Position numbers and translations under genes: made by a program. From Thuidium tamariscinum (lineage: Eukaryota > Streptophyta > Bryopsida > Hypnales > Thuidiaceae), in NCBI GenBank assembly GCA_947034885.2, contig OX344751.2, forward strand, positions 18,352,001 through 18,416,000: a stretch of 64,000 nt of DNA. Direction: 5' to 3'. Under the pieces are notes generated by a model. It saw only the letters and a list, made by a program, of their open reading frames with translations. It searched no databases and had not been told where the DNA came from. Of this stretch, positions 38,101 through 49,908 are shown in pieces (position 1 is the stretch's first letter; each line of letters opens with the position of its first letter).

Positions 38101-38830
38101 CTCCAATAATGTACTTTTTATATTCCATTTTAGTTCTATGTAAACTAATTGAATTGTTATTTTTGTGACACATTCAAGATGGTACCTTGAAGCTCAAAAG
38201 ACTCCTCTTTCTTCCACCTTTTCTTTAATAAATTTCTCATGGTGTGAGCTGAAAGAGTAAAATAATTATGCCATGACGTTTGGTATCATTTTTGTTTTTC
38301 TCTGACATTTTATATTTTTTAAGAATTCTTTTAAGAATTTTGAAATTATATGTTTTAATGTAAAAAAATCCAATGAATTTTGTCAAAGATCAAACTTGAA
38401 ATGTTCTTAAGGATTTTTAGAGATTAAAAATCACTTACTTTGTATTTTATCATCTTCAAAATAAACCATAGAATAGGAAAGAAGTATGATACACCACACT
38501 ATTACCATGGTGTCCCAAGCCACTAACATCCAATTTATTCAACGTGCCATCTTTTATCCAAATTTTCACTCTGCACTATACAACAAGCCAAATCATTTGT
38601 TGAATTGAAGTGAGATCATCATTATAGAGGATTTGCCCCTTATTTACAATCAAAAAATGAAACAAGCAACTACAATGAGGGGCTTTGTCCATGTTATATT
38701 TGTTCCATATATAATGCAAAGCATCATCTCCTTCAATCCAAAGCCAATAAATAACACTAGGAGACACAAATTTCCTATAATATTAGATGGTTTTCCAAGT
38801 ATGATATTAACATCTCAAACTTCCTCTTAA
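35100..38830. repeat. Segmental duplication, member 1 (with EGF-TM gene 1)
   Basis: Blocks along 35100-38830 recur in the same order at about 43740-47810: CCAAAACCGTCCAAATAAGG (35442), the three EGF-TM exons, and CAAATCATTTGTTGAATT (38590). Intergenic parts are diverged while exons 2 and 3 are better kept. Confidence 0.7.
36060..38529 (-). CDS. Small single-EGF transmembrane protein, paralog 1
   Basis: Three minus-strand exons, 38529-38439, 37437-37300 and 36286-36060, joined in phases 1 and 1 at GT-AG sites, give 151 residues. The order is a hydrophobic signal-like N-terminus (V-I-V-W-C-I-I-L-L, about 9-17), an EGF module with six cysteines at 36, 43, 49, 58, 60 and 77, an N-glycosylation sequon N-D-T at 52-54, a juxtamembrane H-R-R-Q, a transmembrane helix (about 88-109), basic residues (R-W-I-R-S-R-A-R) and a tail ending L-E-L-V. 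Exon 2 is exactly 138 bp, and the last cysteine codon is split by intron 2. The predicted topology is an extracellular EGF with a cytosolic tail of about 40 residues. An upstream in-frame ATG at 38550 is stopped after three codons, so I start at 38529. It resembles a wall-associated-kinase EGF but has no kinase. I recognise no named family. Confidence 0.65.
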
Positions 38831-41300
38831 ACTTCTTTATATATAGCATTCATATAAATTTTCTTGGCTTGTTAGATAAGTATGTTCACTTGTAATCTAC
38901 TTTTGAGAACTTATCCTAGAATCAATGTATTTTCCCATGAAGATATTCACATGTGATAGTAAATCTCCAACTAAATATTGAGATGATTCCAACATTCTAA
39001 TGTGGCTTCAATTAGACTTTATGGTTGCAACTAGTCGATCCTTTAGTTGTCAATACAAAAATCATATTGGTCAATCTAAAAGTTTGCCAACATAGTTTTA
39101 ATCTAAAGATATTCATTAGAAATAAATAAATGAACTAGGGTTCTAGCTATTGCTCTCAATAATGACACAATACTATTAATATTTGACTAAAGCTTTTAAG
39201 GGCCAATTTTAAAGTTGGAAGGCCTTGGTAATGGAAATTTTTGCATGGATAATAAAGCCTAGAAACATTATATTTCTATTACAAATTGCTTTTTCAATTG
39301 GTCTACTTGCATTTATAATTCATTTATAATTCTAACAAAGCTACAAAAATATTGGGAAATACTCATTAGCAATTTGAAAAGATGAATTGGTAACCATAGA
39401 GTGCCAATTTTCTAATTTTCTAATTTTAAAAAAAAATTAAAAAACTACACACTATGTTCTACTATACAATATGAGCTCAAAGAGGCTTTCAAAAAATTTC
39501 AGCATTAATTGCAATTGATATAAATTATGATATCACTTTTTATTTTAAAATTCATAGTATTTAAATTTTTTTTAATAAAAAATGTAAAATTTATACAACT
39601 AATAAAAAGATATGTAATTGATTCTCAAAAAAACAAATACAAAAAATCATATTGATAGGTACTTGCAAATGAAGTTTGAAAAATGATTATAAGCTTTACC
39701 TTTAAGGATTAGAAATTTCTAGAAAGTAGTTGACATGAAAGACTTGGCAATTATAAGCTCATTATATTGGTATTATGAAGTCCCTAGAGCTAGCTAGTAA
39801 TTGAATTCAAACTTCATACTGCAATTCACTCCAAACAAAAATATAAAAATATATATATGAACAAAAAATACTTTCACAATGAATTCAAACCACCTAACTA
39901 TCACTATAAATGACTATAAAGATAAATAAATCTCCAAGAGAAATTTTTTGTCTTAAAACTATTAATATTAGATAGACTATGACTTATTCTCTATTTTTAG
40001 CTTTTTTATGGTTCTATCTATATCTCTCCAATGTCCACTAAAGTAAAAGTCCTAGTTATATATAGAATGATCCTAAATATGAGTTCATATCTTGGTCTTT
40101 AAATTGTATAGTTGTCCAGTGCCATTGATGATCCAATCACTAATTCCAACTTTCAACACACTTGTCCTCATTTGAAATCTATCTAATTCTAAGATTGATC
40201 TTCAACTACACCTTTCATCATCAATGAATTCATCCATCCAAGTTCATAACAAGTGAACTTTGGAGTTTTATGTTGACCAATAGCCATCATTGAATTCTAT
40301 ACTTGTCAATATAAAACCCTCCAAGATTTGGACAATGTAGATGCAAAAAAGATTGTATCATTTAATTTACATTTTTTTGAATTCCAATTCCAATCCAAAT
40401 CTTAATGGAATAAACTTCAAAATTTAGTTGAATCTCAAATGTTTTTACAAGGACCCTCAAATTACATTTCAACTCCCTCAACTAGAAAGATGTTGAATCA
40501 TCTATAAATCCAAACGTATGGTTGCAAAAAATGAACCCTTTTCAACTCTCATATTTTTCTTTTTATAATCTAAATTCTTGTGGCCTTGGTTTTGGAAATT
40601 CATTGAATCTCAAAGGTTTCTATTCATTCTCTTAGGAGACTTTTCAACTCATTCAATTGAAAAGACATTGAATTCTCAAATTTAGCCATATAGGCTCAAA
40701 AATTTATTATTTTCATTGTAGCTTCATTCCACCATTCTAAGAAGTCATGATTTTAAATGGGCCCTATGGATACAAAGTGATATTCATCAATATATAATCT
40801 TCTGTGATATGTAGTTGATTGGAAAAAAGATGTACAAATCTTATGTACAACCATCTCTACAATTCTCATGAGACCAAATTTTTCTTACTAAATATAGTTA
40901 AAAACACCAGCTAAATATAATTTAATGCCATTGTGGCACTTCATAGAGGGGAAGTCCAATATAATGTCCTATTCTATTATTCTATCATCATAAGACATCG
41001 ATTATGAATGTCTTTAAATATTCCATAGATGAAGATATTATATCTCTTGTACCAAAAAATTATCACCTATTTTTTTAATATCTTTACTGTATCTCTTTCA
41101 AAACATCAAATTTGTATTAATGTTGTAATAATCAAGATTTGTAATTCCAAATTCCAAAGTACTAATTCTAGTTGGGTACCCTATTGAGTATTGAATGTTA
41201 TGATGTGTTGTTGCAAAATCATTCAAGGAGCAAATTTCATGGTGGTTGAATGGGGGAATTATTATTAATTCTTCAACAATTTCATATGCCATTTTTGTCA
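38530..41300. other. AT-rich spacer
   Basis: 38570-38830 belongs to the duplicated upstream region of EGF-TM gene 1. The rest is very AT-rich with no supported gene. Confidence 0.35.
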
Positions 41301-42340
41301 ATTTTTGATGAATTCTACACCTTAAGCCCCTAAAAATTTGTGGTCTTGGAGATTTAAAGACACCACTACTTGTAAAGTGTTATAGATCTAAATGTCACTA
41401 GTGTATAGAAATCTCAATCATACAATCTTTTAGTGTATGTGTTGTAGATGACACAAATCAAATATAGAGTCATTTGGCCTCATAAATTGTAAGATTATAA
41501 TATTTTAATGTTGAAAAGATGCAAAAAATTTCCTAGCATTATGTTTGGAAGTGCAATTTGATTTCTAAACCTAATCAAATGAAAATACCATAAAGGCATA
41601 AACTATAAAGTGATTCTAATACAAAATATAAATACATTGGTGAAAGAAAATATCATTCAATTGACTCATTGTGTCTTCAAAATGGCTATAAAATGTCAAA
41701 AAAGACCAAGAAAATTGTAGAAAATACATCATCTAAGACGTGTGTGATTGAAAAGTACTTATAAGATGTGTTTTTTGCAACTACTAAAGTGCTTCTTAGT
41801 TAATTATACATTCTTGGGTTGATATGGAATTTTAACAATACAAATTAGACTAGTAGTATGTGCAAATTTATTTTTTTAATTTATTGGAAATGGACACTAT
41901 ATGAAGAAGAAACAAGTCGCCAAAGTTCATTGTAATCCAAAAATAATAGGATTTTGAACTTCAAGTTCCTCCCAAACATTCAAAACAACTTGGATTGGCA
42001 TGAAAATTTTATCATAATAACTAGACTTCAAGGAAAATACAATACAATAAATTTTATTGAAAAAAAAGAGTGGATGAAGGAAATACAAGCCCCTAAAGTT
42101 GTAGCCATCAAATGCAACTTGGTGAATTCAAATTGAACATGTAAACTTTGATTGGCCTCTAAAACTCTAAAAACCCTTGGATTCATTTGGAAATCTTACC
42201 CCACAAACTAAGTTAGAAGTGAGAGCGTAAATTTCCCAATAAATTTGATTGAAATTGGACATTAAATTCAAAAGTTATAGCACTTTGAATTGGACTTGAA
42301 ACTATGTGAGGACACTTTTAGTCCCTTGAGGTGTTTAGGG
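41300..42340. repeat. Interspersed repeat of about 1 kb, copy 1
   Basis: Long diverged similarity in the same orientation to 61260-62440. Shared words include GTTGTAGATGACA, GCAAGATTATAATATTTTA-like sequence, TTCCTAGCAT, AAACTAGACTAGT-like sequence, AGTTGTAGCCA, and CTTTGAATTGGA followed by GACACTTTT. No ORF; the class is unknown. Confidence 0.6.
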
Positions 42341-43740
42341 GATAAGTGGGCTCTTGACTCTTCTTTTTATTTGATTATTTGAATATGCATTCTTACTAGT
42401 CTACTTGCAAGGGAAAAAATACTCAAAAAGTGAATGGAGGATTGGTTTATGACTCTGAACTCAATTCAAACTAGCCCTTTTTTTTAGTTTTTGAGAAAGT
42501 GCCTAGATGACAATCATTTAAAATTTAGTGAAGCATTGTATTTCTACTTCCATCCATCTTCTAAACTAGAAAATACTTTTCAAAAATATGCATACTCTTT
42601 TTCATCCAAATTTGGTGATTTCATCTATATTTTGAATAGAGATGAAAATTTTCTAGCAAAAATAATTATTTGTATTTGTCATATAGTAGAAATTTATCAT
42701 GAATGGTGCAATTTGGCACCATAGTGCCAAAAAAAGGGTTAACTCATCTCCTCCTTCCACCACAATTGAGGCAATGAAAGCAAGTAGGACTTTAAATCCA
42801 TCTTACAAAATAGGTTCAATAGGATAAAACTTGTATTAGCAAGGGATAAAAATAAGAAAAGCTCCCTATTTTATGTTGTGTTTTGAATACATTCTTGACC
42901 TCTCCAAGCTAATTGGTCTTTGATTGCAAATATGAAATTTGCAAAAATAATTTGCAAAGAAAATAATGTTCAAAAAATAAAAACTTTCAGCATTTCTTCC
43001 TGGAGTAAATCCAACCTATTGGTCCCATTGTGTAGGCTGATTGCCTTACAGCTACTTCACGGTGCATTGGCATCGTGTGACACTTTGTGCCATTGTGCAC
43101 TTTGAAATAAAGAAAATTTAATTTAAATTTTTAAGTTTTTAGTTTCAATTTTTAAATCAAAATTTTTACAATACCCTCCCCCCATCTCCCCCTCTTTTAA
43201 TTTTCATAAGCCAATTTCTTTGACAATGAATATGGGACAATTCATCTCATATCCTATATCTTATATTTGTATCTCGTATTTGTATATCCATATTTGTATG
43301 CACCATTATATTCATATATCCATATTAGTATGTGGTATGTATCCATATCCAATATTCTTATGTATCCATATTGTATTTGAACAGCTCAAATTAAATCTTA
43401 TGAAGATCAATGGCTTGTGATTTTTTGTGAAATCAATGGCATTTGGGAAGTGAAGAAATCTTTAAAAAAAATCAATGGCCTCTAATTTTTTGGAGAGAGG
43501 GGGGGGGATCAATTGAGTAGATTTGCACTATTGCAAAAATGGTAATTTCCACAAAGACCAACCCATTTTTTTAGGATTTGTCCTCGAAGGACATTGCATA
43601 CATTAAGTATCCGATGGATGACAAAGTATTCTTGTATGCAAAACAAAAGTGCAATTGTTCATCCTTAGAATTTGTGCAAAAAAGGGAGATCATGAACAAT
43701 AGTCTCATCTCCAATGAATACTTTTAGATTTTATTAGTAG
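42341..43740. other. AT-rich spacer with microsatellite-like ATCC/TATTTG tract
   Basis: 42460-42700 resembles 36340-36570 (TTTTTGAGAAAGTGCC, then CCATCCATCTT), an extra partial copy of the segmental duplication. 43240-43380 is a degenerate run of ATATCCATATTTGTATG units. No gene was seen. Confidence 0.45.
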
Positions 43741-46700
43741 ATGATTAACATGGTTTCAAAAAGCATTATTTCTACAGTGAAAAAATCCAAAACCATCTAA
43801 ATAAGGAATTCAACATAGTTAGAGGCAAGTTTTTCATTAAAAAAATATTTTCTAGTATTAGTGAGTGAAAATCATAAATATTTAAAAAATAAATAAATTC
43901 AGATGCCATATGTAATTTGAATGATTTTTCAAAGTGTTGGCTCCCTAAATCACTAAAACTATTTAGTATATGCCCCCAAATCTGAATGCTGCTAAAATCA
44001 ATAGTGAGTCAATCAAATTTTGATATGTGTCCTTGATATGCATCAACAAATTAGAGTCAAGCATTTGACAAACACATTAACTGTAATCTAGGGACGATTT
44101 TGGATGTCTAGGATCCAATGCAAGGTACATGTGCAGTATTGGGTGTTTCTCCGTTACAAATACCAACCCATCCTTTACAGGTTAAACTCAATATCCATCA
44201 TGCTAGCACAATCTTGGAAGATCTAATTATAATGGAAACACCCAAAACCGTGCAAATAACGAATTCAGCATAGTTGGAGGCAGTGTTTTCTAAAAATGAC
44301 ATTTTTCTAGTATTAGAGTGAAAATCATGAATATTCAAAAAAAAAAATTCCAATACAGTATGTAATTTCTACAAATTTTCAAAGTGTTGGCTCCCTAGAC
44401 CTGTAAAACCGTCTAGTAGGTGCCCCCAAAATTGAACCCTACGAAAATCATCATTCAGCCAACCAGATTCCCGTATGTGTCCTTCAACTGTGTCAACTAA
44501 TTATAATTACACATGTGGCAAACACATTAAGAAAAGTCTACTGACACAATTGGGTGAATCTATGGTCCATCCCAAGGAACATGCATGGGAATGGGTGTTT
44601 TGCCCTTATGTAGAGCAAACTGTGGGAAACTACTTTCTGCATAAGATATCCACATATTGGAGCACTGGTGTTTGGGTCCCAAGAAACACATACTTTTGTT
44701 CTTCAAATCCTAAGGAAAAAAAAATGTAAACCAAATCAGCAATGAAATTCCACTCAATCATACTAGTGATTGGAAGGTCCCGCACTGAACACAAGTTCAG
44801 GGGAATGTAGAAATTACATATTGTATTGGTGACAGAGGAGGTCCTGATTGAGCATGATTGAAACTTCAAATTTACAACTCAATCATACTTTTATTCATAG
44901 GGTTTCCAAAGAAACACATGTATACATGTGCCCATGGAAATCCTGCAACAAAAAAATGTAGAAAATGCAGGCATAAAATTCCAATGAAATCATGGAATCT
45001 CCTCATGTGCCTGGTGGAATGAGTTCCCCATCACTGCAGGGGCTCAATTCTTATTGTGAGGAGGAGGTTCAGACTGCTTCTACTGGGCCAGGAGCAACTC
45101 CCTGATGAGCCTGTGGAGCCAATGCTACTCGTGCATTGTTCCGAATTCTGGCTTTGAGTCTAATGCAACCCAAGATGGCATCCACCAAACACCACGAGAT
45201 CACCAAACCTGCTAAAATGAACGCAATAATGTATGCAGCAAACTGTGGCTTCGAAATTTGTCGCCTTTCACCTGCTCACATGGATATAGCATCTGGATTA
45301 GCAACTTTCAAAAGGCAACTTAGGTAAAATAATCAACCCAGTACTATACATATTTGCTATCTAGGTATCTAAGAGGAGCTATTTGTGAGCTCCTTTATTT
45401 TTTAGAGATAGAAAAGTTTGAGAGAAGTTGTTTGAAAAAAAAATGAAGACCTTCTAACTAGATATGATTTTTCTATGATTTTTCAAAGCGTGAATAGTCT
45501 TGTTGAAACATGGATAGACCCTTCTTAACCCCTGAGCACCTAGAGCGAATTCATTGAAATCCAAACCTTTCCAAACTCATTCCACTCAAACTTTCTTTTG
45601 AGAAGAAATCCACGTAAATCAACCATACCAATTGGTAGTCAAGAAAGACCTAAAAGCTTGGAGAAAAGGACACATCCTTTGACCATACCACTCAAAAGAT
45701 TATAATAGTCAAACAAGAAAAAGTTTCAAATTGGAAAGACTAGATTTTGGTCGTTGGGTTGCTCAAGGGTTAAAGAGTGGGCTACATATCCACTCCCCAA
45801 GCCCATTGCCATGATGATGAAGGGTCAGCCAAATTGTGGTAATCGGTGGAATACTGACAAAAATGGGAGGATCTAGTAGGTGGTGGAATTGGGTAAATGA
45901 TGGTATGGAACAATTCTACCTTATATACAATACTTAGTTGCTACAATGCTATACACCTCACCTTTACAAATTCTTGTCTAAAACGTACAGCTTCACAACA
46001 TAAAAGTCCAATTTCTAACTTTGAAATGACCTATATATAATAATCAACACTATCACGAATGCTCCAATCATTTGTGCTAAAATCTAGATTAAATCCTCTT
46101 TTAAATTGCCAAAATATTTGAACAACAATTAGGTTTATCTAACATTCTATAGGAACCATGCTTAAATGCTTACTTAGGCACTTTTAAGTATAGTCACTAA
46201 GACTAAAGTGTTTTTTATGGTAAAAAAAATTCTTACAAAGATGATTAAAATACTATTGTTAGGCATTTAAACTACTAAAATAATTTGTAGTGATTTAGGT
46301 AGTAAAAGTCCTTACATCCTGAGTGACCATCACCAACAAAGCCATCACCATTCCAACCAGGCACGCACATACACACATAGGAAGTGTTGTTGCCATAGCA
46401 ATATGCATTTGGATGACATTGAGTATTGTCTGACTGACATTCGTGTTGAGCTCCTGCAACACAAGGCTATAATGTAAATAAATGGAATTTCAAGATCAGT
46501 GCATTTGTATCAAATATTTATTTATTGATGAGAAATATTGATAAAAAAAACTCTTAATAAAAAACTCCCAAAAAATTTGGCATCTACTTTAAATTCATGT
46601 TGTCATATCCTATCCTAAAGCAACTTTACAACAATTTATTTGACCATTTTTAGTGGCATAAAGGGATATTGATAATTATATCTTAAAAGTAAGGTCTTAT

Positions 46701-47810
46701 GGACAAATTCTAACGAAATGAAGATAGTCAATGAAAGCCTAGCACTAAAGTCTATTAGAATCTTCTTCCACTTGCCAATTGATAGTGCAATAAATATGAT
46801 GTATTTCTAATAGTAATAGCAAGAGTAATACCTATATTCAATTGTAATTATTGACAAATTATAAATTAAACATACATTGTCATCCAAAAATTGCAAATAA
46901 TGGCTCAATTAACACAAGGGAGTTTCAAGATTAAGGCTTTGATTTTCAATGGATTTGATTCTAAAGTATTACAATTTAGAATTCTTCTTATAACCTTTAG
47001 TATATCCCAAAATTCGTATTCATTGAAGATAAACCTTTAATGGACCTCACAAGTCCACTAACTAATTTCAAAGTCAAACATGAATTTTCACATAGTTTTT
47101 TTTATTTTTAATGTATTTAAACTTACTCTAAAAATTTACCTTGTGTTCTATTTATTTTCTTCTGAATTGTTGAAATTGTAATTTTTGTGACACTTTGAAG
47201 ATAGCATCTTGAAAATCCAAAATAGACCATTTTTGAATTTGCAAAAACAAAACAAGTTTATCTTGGTGTAAGCTTAGGGAATATACTAATTAAACTACGA
47301 TCTTTCTCACTATTATTTCCATTTTTATTTCAAATTCAATATGATTAAAAAAAATCCTCTAATTATTATGATTTTTGCAAAGATCTCTTTTATAAAATAT
47401 CATCTAAAATTCAATTTGATGTTTTTAATTTTGAAAAATTAGTAGGCATACATTACAACATGTGAAAAGTCAAAGGTATTGAAAGTTGTGAGTTTAAATG
47501 TAGAAAAATGTAGAAACATATTGAAGTTTGATCATGCCCGTGCATTAAACATTCTTTATGGGTTAAGAAAGATCAAGAAATCACTCACTTTGTGTTGCAT
47601 CGGCTTGTAAATTATCCATAAGATCAATAGTCCCGACAATACAACATACAACCAACACAATAAAAGTAGCCATCAACTTCCAATCCTTGCGAGCCGCCAT
47701 TTTCAATCCAATTTTCACTCTGCACCATCCAACATGCCAAATCATTTGTTGAATTAAAAGCACCAATGTAAAGAAATGGATTCTTACTTCTAGATGAAAA
47801 AAAAAATCCA
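43740..47810. repeat. Segmental duplication, member 2 (with EGF-TM gene 2)
   Basis: Counterpart of 35100-38830. The 3' block occurs twice here (ACAGTGAAAAAATCCAAAACC near 43780 and AACACCCAAAACCGTGCAAA near 44237), so that part was duplicated again. Confidence 0.7.
45069..47700 (-). CDS. Small single-EGF transmembrane protein, paralog 2
   Basis: Three minus-strand exons, 47700-47589, 46453-46316 and 45271-45069, phases 1 and 1, give 150 residues. The N-terminus is M-A-A-R-K-D-W-K followed by a hydrophobic signal-like core (about 11-25). The EGF cysteines are at 43, 50, 56, 65, 67 and 84, the same spacing as paralog 1, with sequon N-N-T at 60-62 and the shared core S-Y-V-C-M-C, then G-W-N-G-D-G-F-V-G-D-G. 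The transmembrane helix (about 97-119) is followed by R-L-K-A-R-I-R and a tail ending P-G-P-V-E-A-V. The EGF exon is again 138 bp and the acceptor of exon 3 (GTGAGCAG|GT) is the same as in paralog 1. The start is unambiguous. Open coding frames across all three exons in both copies support real genes. Cell-surface binding or signalling is inferred only from the architecture. Confidence 0.7.
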
Positions 47811-49908
47811 ACTAATGTGAGGGGCTCTATCTATGTTGCATTTGTTTTAGGAAGGTCCTATTAAAACTTCACTTTTTATATCCATCTTTTATTTAGTGCA
47901 AAAGCCTTGTCTCCTTTGAATCAAAGTGAATAGGTAACACTAGGAGAGGCAAAGTTCCTATAACATTAGCTAGTTTTCTAAGTATGGTTAAGATATCTCA
48001 AACATTTTCTTAAACTTCATAAGTAGCATTTGTCAATGCAAAGCTTCCTTTCTTTTGGTACAATGCCCACAATTACTCTATAAAACTCTATGAAGATGAA
48101 CTTTATGAGCCTAAGTTTATTGTCTTAGAACTATAAGTAGTATCCAATTGCAATGATGTTGAATAGACAACTAGCTACACTACAAGAAGCTAAACAAACT
48201 TAAGGACCTCATAAATTGTACTTGCTTTGAAGACATGATGTAGCTTAATGACATTGCAAAGCCTACTTTTTATTTATTTTTGGTTTAGAGCCAAAAATTG
48301 TACAAACTGTTAACAAATGAGTATACTTCACTCCTAGATAAGGTTTTGGTAAGAAATAGTAAATAAACTATATAAGAATCATAGAACAAGCATACTTCAC
48401 TCCCAAATAAGATAATAGTAAAAAATAGTGAAGAAACTATATAGGAATCATAGAATTTGTTGTAGGTCCTTAAAAGTGAAATTCAATGTGTAATCTCCAG
48501 AACAACCTTGAAATGTCAAAAGACAAAAAGTACATAATGACACAAAACACTCAAGACAAAAAAGTACAAAAAGTTTGAATATAGGCAACCCTTAAAGGTT
48601 TGAACTATAAATTCTTCTACCCAACCCTAATGAAGAATAAACTCAAGAGAAGTGCTTTGAACTTCAACTCCATATTTATTCCCAAAACTACAACATCAAG
48701 TGACTATCCTTATGGGATTACTCTTATATTCTACAATAAGTCTTGAAGGTAGGTTGTAGATGAACAATGACCGAAATGAATCTTCTTAACTTACTAGAAA
48801 AGTTCATTCAATCACATGCCAAATCATTTGTTGAATTAAGAGCACCAATAAAAAGAATTGGATTCTTACTTTTAGATGAAGAAAAAAAGCTAGCCAATAT
48901 GAGGGGCTCTATTTATGTTGCATTTGTTTTAGTAAGATCCTATTAAAACTTCACTTTCTACATCTAGCTTTTATTTAATGCAAAAGCCTTGTCTCTTTTG
49001 AACCCAAGTGGATAGGTAACACTATGAGAGGCAAAGTTCCTATAACATTAGCTAGTTTTTCAAGTATGGTTTAGATATCTCAAACATTTTTTTAAACTTC
49101 ATAAGTAGCATTTGTCAATGCAAAGCTTCCTTTCTTTTGGTACAATGCCCACAATTACTCTATAAAACTCTATGAAGATTAATTCTATTAGCTTGAGTTC
49201 GTTGTCTTACAACTACAAGTAGTATAAAATTACCATGATGTTGAACAGACAACTAGCTATACTACAAGAAGCTAAACAAACTTAAGGACCTCATAAAATG
49301 TACTTGCTTTGAAGACATGATGTAGCTTAATGACATTGCAAAGCCTACTTTTTATTTATTTTTGGTTTAGAGCCAAAAATTGTACAAACTGTTAACAAAT
49401 GAGTATACTTCACTCCTAGACAAGGTTTTGGTAAGAAATAGTAAATAAACTATATAAGAATCATAGAACAAGCATACTTCACTTCCAGATAAGATATTAG
49501 TAAAAAGTAGTGAAGAAACTATATAGGAATCATAGAATTTGTTGTAGGTCTTGAAAAGTGAAATTCAATGTGTAATCCCTAGAACGACCTTGAAATGTCA
49601 AAAGACAAAAAGTATATACTGACATGAAACGCTCAAGACAAAAAAGTACAAAAAAATTGAATATAGGCAACCTTTGAAGGTTTGAGCTATAAATTCTTCT
49701 GCCCAACCCTAATGAAGAATAAACTCAAGAGAAGTGCTTTGAACTTCAACTCCATATTTATTCCCAAAACTACAACATCAAGTGACTATCCTTATGGGAT
49801 TATTCTTATACTTTACAGTAAGTCTCGAAAGTAGGTTGTTGATGACTCAGTAGATGAACAATGATTGAAATGAATCTTCTTAACCTACTAGAAAAGTTCA
49901 TTCAATCA
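47734..49908. repeat. 1082-bp direct tandem repeat, two copies
   Basis: ATGCCAAATCATTTGTTGAA at 47734 recurs at 48816, and GCCTACTTTTTATTTATTTT at 48261 recurs at 49343, both 1082 bases apart. The units are highly similar to the end (AGAAAAGTTCATTCAATCAC). Within each unit an 80-bp block (GCATACTTCACTCC, then ATCATAGAA) is itself doubled. The first copy overlaps the 5' side of EGF-TM gene 2. Confidence 0.85.

Noticed and set aside
43240..43390. Plus-strand frame rich in Ile, Tyr and His
   Set aside because: Translation of a simple ATATCC/TATTTG repeat tract.
37208..46453. Wall-associated kinase genes
   Set aside because: The EGF exon resembles those of WAKs, but the next exon encodes a transmembrane helix and a short tail ending in a stop, with no kinase-like frame in the following sequence.
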